A stretch of DNA of 64,000 bases from Aquisalimonas sp. 2447 (GTDB lineage Bacteria; Pseudomonadota; Gammaproteobacteria; Nitrococcales; Aquisalimonadaceae). Shown here piece by piece: positions 63,163 through 64,000 of the stretch. The stretch spans positions 3,378,501-3,442,500 of the forward strand of contig NZ_CP050695.1 in assembly GCF_012044895.1 (NCBI RefSeq). Direction: 5' to 3'. Position 1 is the stretch's first letter, and the number at the start of each line of letters is the position of its first letter. The position numbers and the translations under genes are program-made. The notes below the pieces were generated by a model. It ran no database searches. It saw only the letters and a program-made list of their open reading frames with translations, and had not been told where the DNA came from.

Positions 63163-63807
63163 ATGCAACCGGACGCGGTGGACAAAATCGGGGAATGCCG
63201 CTGGCAGCTCCTGTGCCTCCGGTGCCGCCAGTTGGTCCCGCGCATGAGGACAATCCTGGTGCTGGCGGCCGTGGTGCCGACGGTGGCAAAGGTTGCGGGG
63301 ACGTCTCCGGAGTGGCTGCTTCAGGGCACGGACAGCATGCTTGTGCTGATCGCTGCCTGCGTGATCTACGCGCTGCTTCTCGCCATTCCCTTCATTCCGT
63401 CGGTGGAGATCGGGCTGCTGATCATGGTGCTGTTCGGGGCACCGGGAGCCGCGGGGGCCTATCTGGCGACCTGTACCGGCCTTGCCGGAGCCTACCTGAT
63501 CGGCCGTCGACTGGGCGGTACCGGGCCGTTCCGGCGGATCAACCTGCCGCCCCGCTACAGCGCACGGCTGAGTGCCATCACCGCCCGACTGCCCGCCGGC
63601 CTGCTGCCGGTACTCTCGCTAGCCACGCTGCTGAACATGCCCGGTAACACCGCCTTGGGCGGTGGCGGCGGTATCGCCATGGCCTACGGCGCCGGCCGCC
63701 TTCTCTCCGCCCCCGCCTTCCTGACCACCGTGGCTCTGGCCACGGGCATTCTGCCTCTCGCCTTTGTCACCGGCCTGGTCGGGCTGGAGCGCTGGTTGGA
63801 TCCGTAA
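63163..63807 (+). CDS. VTT/TVP38-like membrane protein
   Basis: 214 residues. A cytosolic N-terminal segment with a CLRC pair, then four or five spans: TILVLAAVVPTVAKV, MLVLIAACVIYALLLAIPFIPSVEIGLLIMVLFG, AGAYLATCTGLAGAYLIGRR, LLPVLSLATLLNM, FLTTVALATGILPLAFVTGLVG. PFIPSVEIG and GAYLATCTG recall the SNARE-associated/VTT fold. Function unknown. Downstream of the cupin gene by 87 bp; transcript membership likely but not certain. Confidence 0.7.
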   Translation: MQPDAVDKIGECRWQLLCLRCRQLVPRMRTILVLAAVVPTVAKVAGTSPEWLLQGTDSMLVLIAACVIYALLLAIPFIPSVEIGLLIMVLFGAPGAAGAYLATCTGLAGAYLIGRRLGGTGPFRRINLPPRYSARLSAITARLPAGLLPVLSLATLLNMPGNTALGGGGGIAMAYGAGRLLSAPAFLTTVALATGILPLAFVTGLVGLERWLDP

Positions 63808-64000
63808 CGGGCACGTGGATTGACGGCTGCGACCCGGTATCCAGGCTCGCCTAACCAACGTCCTGCAGGTTCCATCAACTCACCCCCGACAATCAGATAA
63901 CCACCTGATCATTAAATTGTGAACTGCACCGCAGCACTCGACGGCGAAGAAGCGTAGATTGGAACCATAGACAGATGCACTGCGAGGTCTCCTCCAGGCG
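63808..64000 (+). other. Non-coding end of window
   Basis: 193 bp with no convincing gene. AT-rich TGATCATTAAATTGTGAACTG at about 63905 could be a promoter region for a gene beyond the window. No terminator hairpin recognised. Confidence 0.4.

Overview
The window looks like a chromosomal segment of a high-GC, acid-rich gammaproteobacterium, most likely a (halo)alkaliphilic Ectothiorhodospiraceae-type organism. That placement is inferred from gene content and protein style, not from any marker search. Its core theme is an exosortase/PEP-CTERM-associated exopolysaccharide (EPS) locus. It has the PrsK-PrsR-PrsT signalling and lipoprotein set, three PEP-CTERM substrate proteins, a PEP-CTERM-type sugar transferase, a UDP-sugar dehydrogenase, two polysaccharide deacetylases, a FemAB/GNAT protein, an asparagine-synthase-like amidotransferase, a Wzy/ligase-type membrane protein and about eight glycosyltransferases. 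The exosortase itself is not in the window.

Layout. 1-9.2 kb: insertion sequences. There are two direct IS1380-family copies and two IS66-family copies; one IS66 sits inside an IS1380 with an 8-bp target duplication, the other breaks a glycosyltransferase gene. 9.2-18 kb: a minus-strand EPS operon (glycosyltransferase, deacetylase, Wzy-like, glycosyltransferase, AsnB-like, FemAB/GNAT). 18-27 kb: further glycosyltransferases, a kinase-like protein and a secreted protein of unknown function, partly in AT-richer DNA. 27-33 kb: a PEP-CTERM gene, a decayed IS66 relative with a tnpB::tnpC fusion, an Ig-like lipoprotein and a Fic protein with a palindromic operator. 33-45 kb: PEP-CTERM core (deacetylase, prsK, prsR, prsT, two substrates, dehydrogenase, sugar transferase). 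45-53 kb: aspS, three signalling proteins (HDOD-GGDEF, PAS-GGDEF, cNMP-like-HDOD) and an FmdB zinc ribbon. 53-59 kb: DUF1614 membrane protein, SDR, LpxR-like lipid A deacylase, a toxin-antitoxin pair, pncB and an FAD oxidoreductase. 59-64 kb: an ECF sigma/zinc anti-sigma pair flanked by two related ArsM-like methyltransferases (one fused to a MerC-like membrane domain), a secreted cupin and a membrane protein.

How it works together. All three PEP-CTERM genes carry a strong -24/-12 (sigma-54) promoter 60-110 bp upstream, and the sigma-54 activator PrsR is encoded nearby. The substrates therefore probably form a PrsK/PrsR-controlled regulon. CRP/Vfr-type palindromes lie upstream of the EPS sugar transferase and of a diguanylate cyclase, suggesting a second control layer. 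Three families of palindromic REP-like repeats occur from 32.8 kb rightwards and were not seen in the left 32 kb, which is dominated by insertion sequences and glycosyltransferases.
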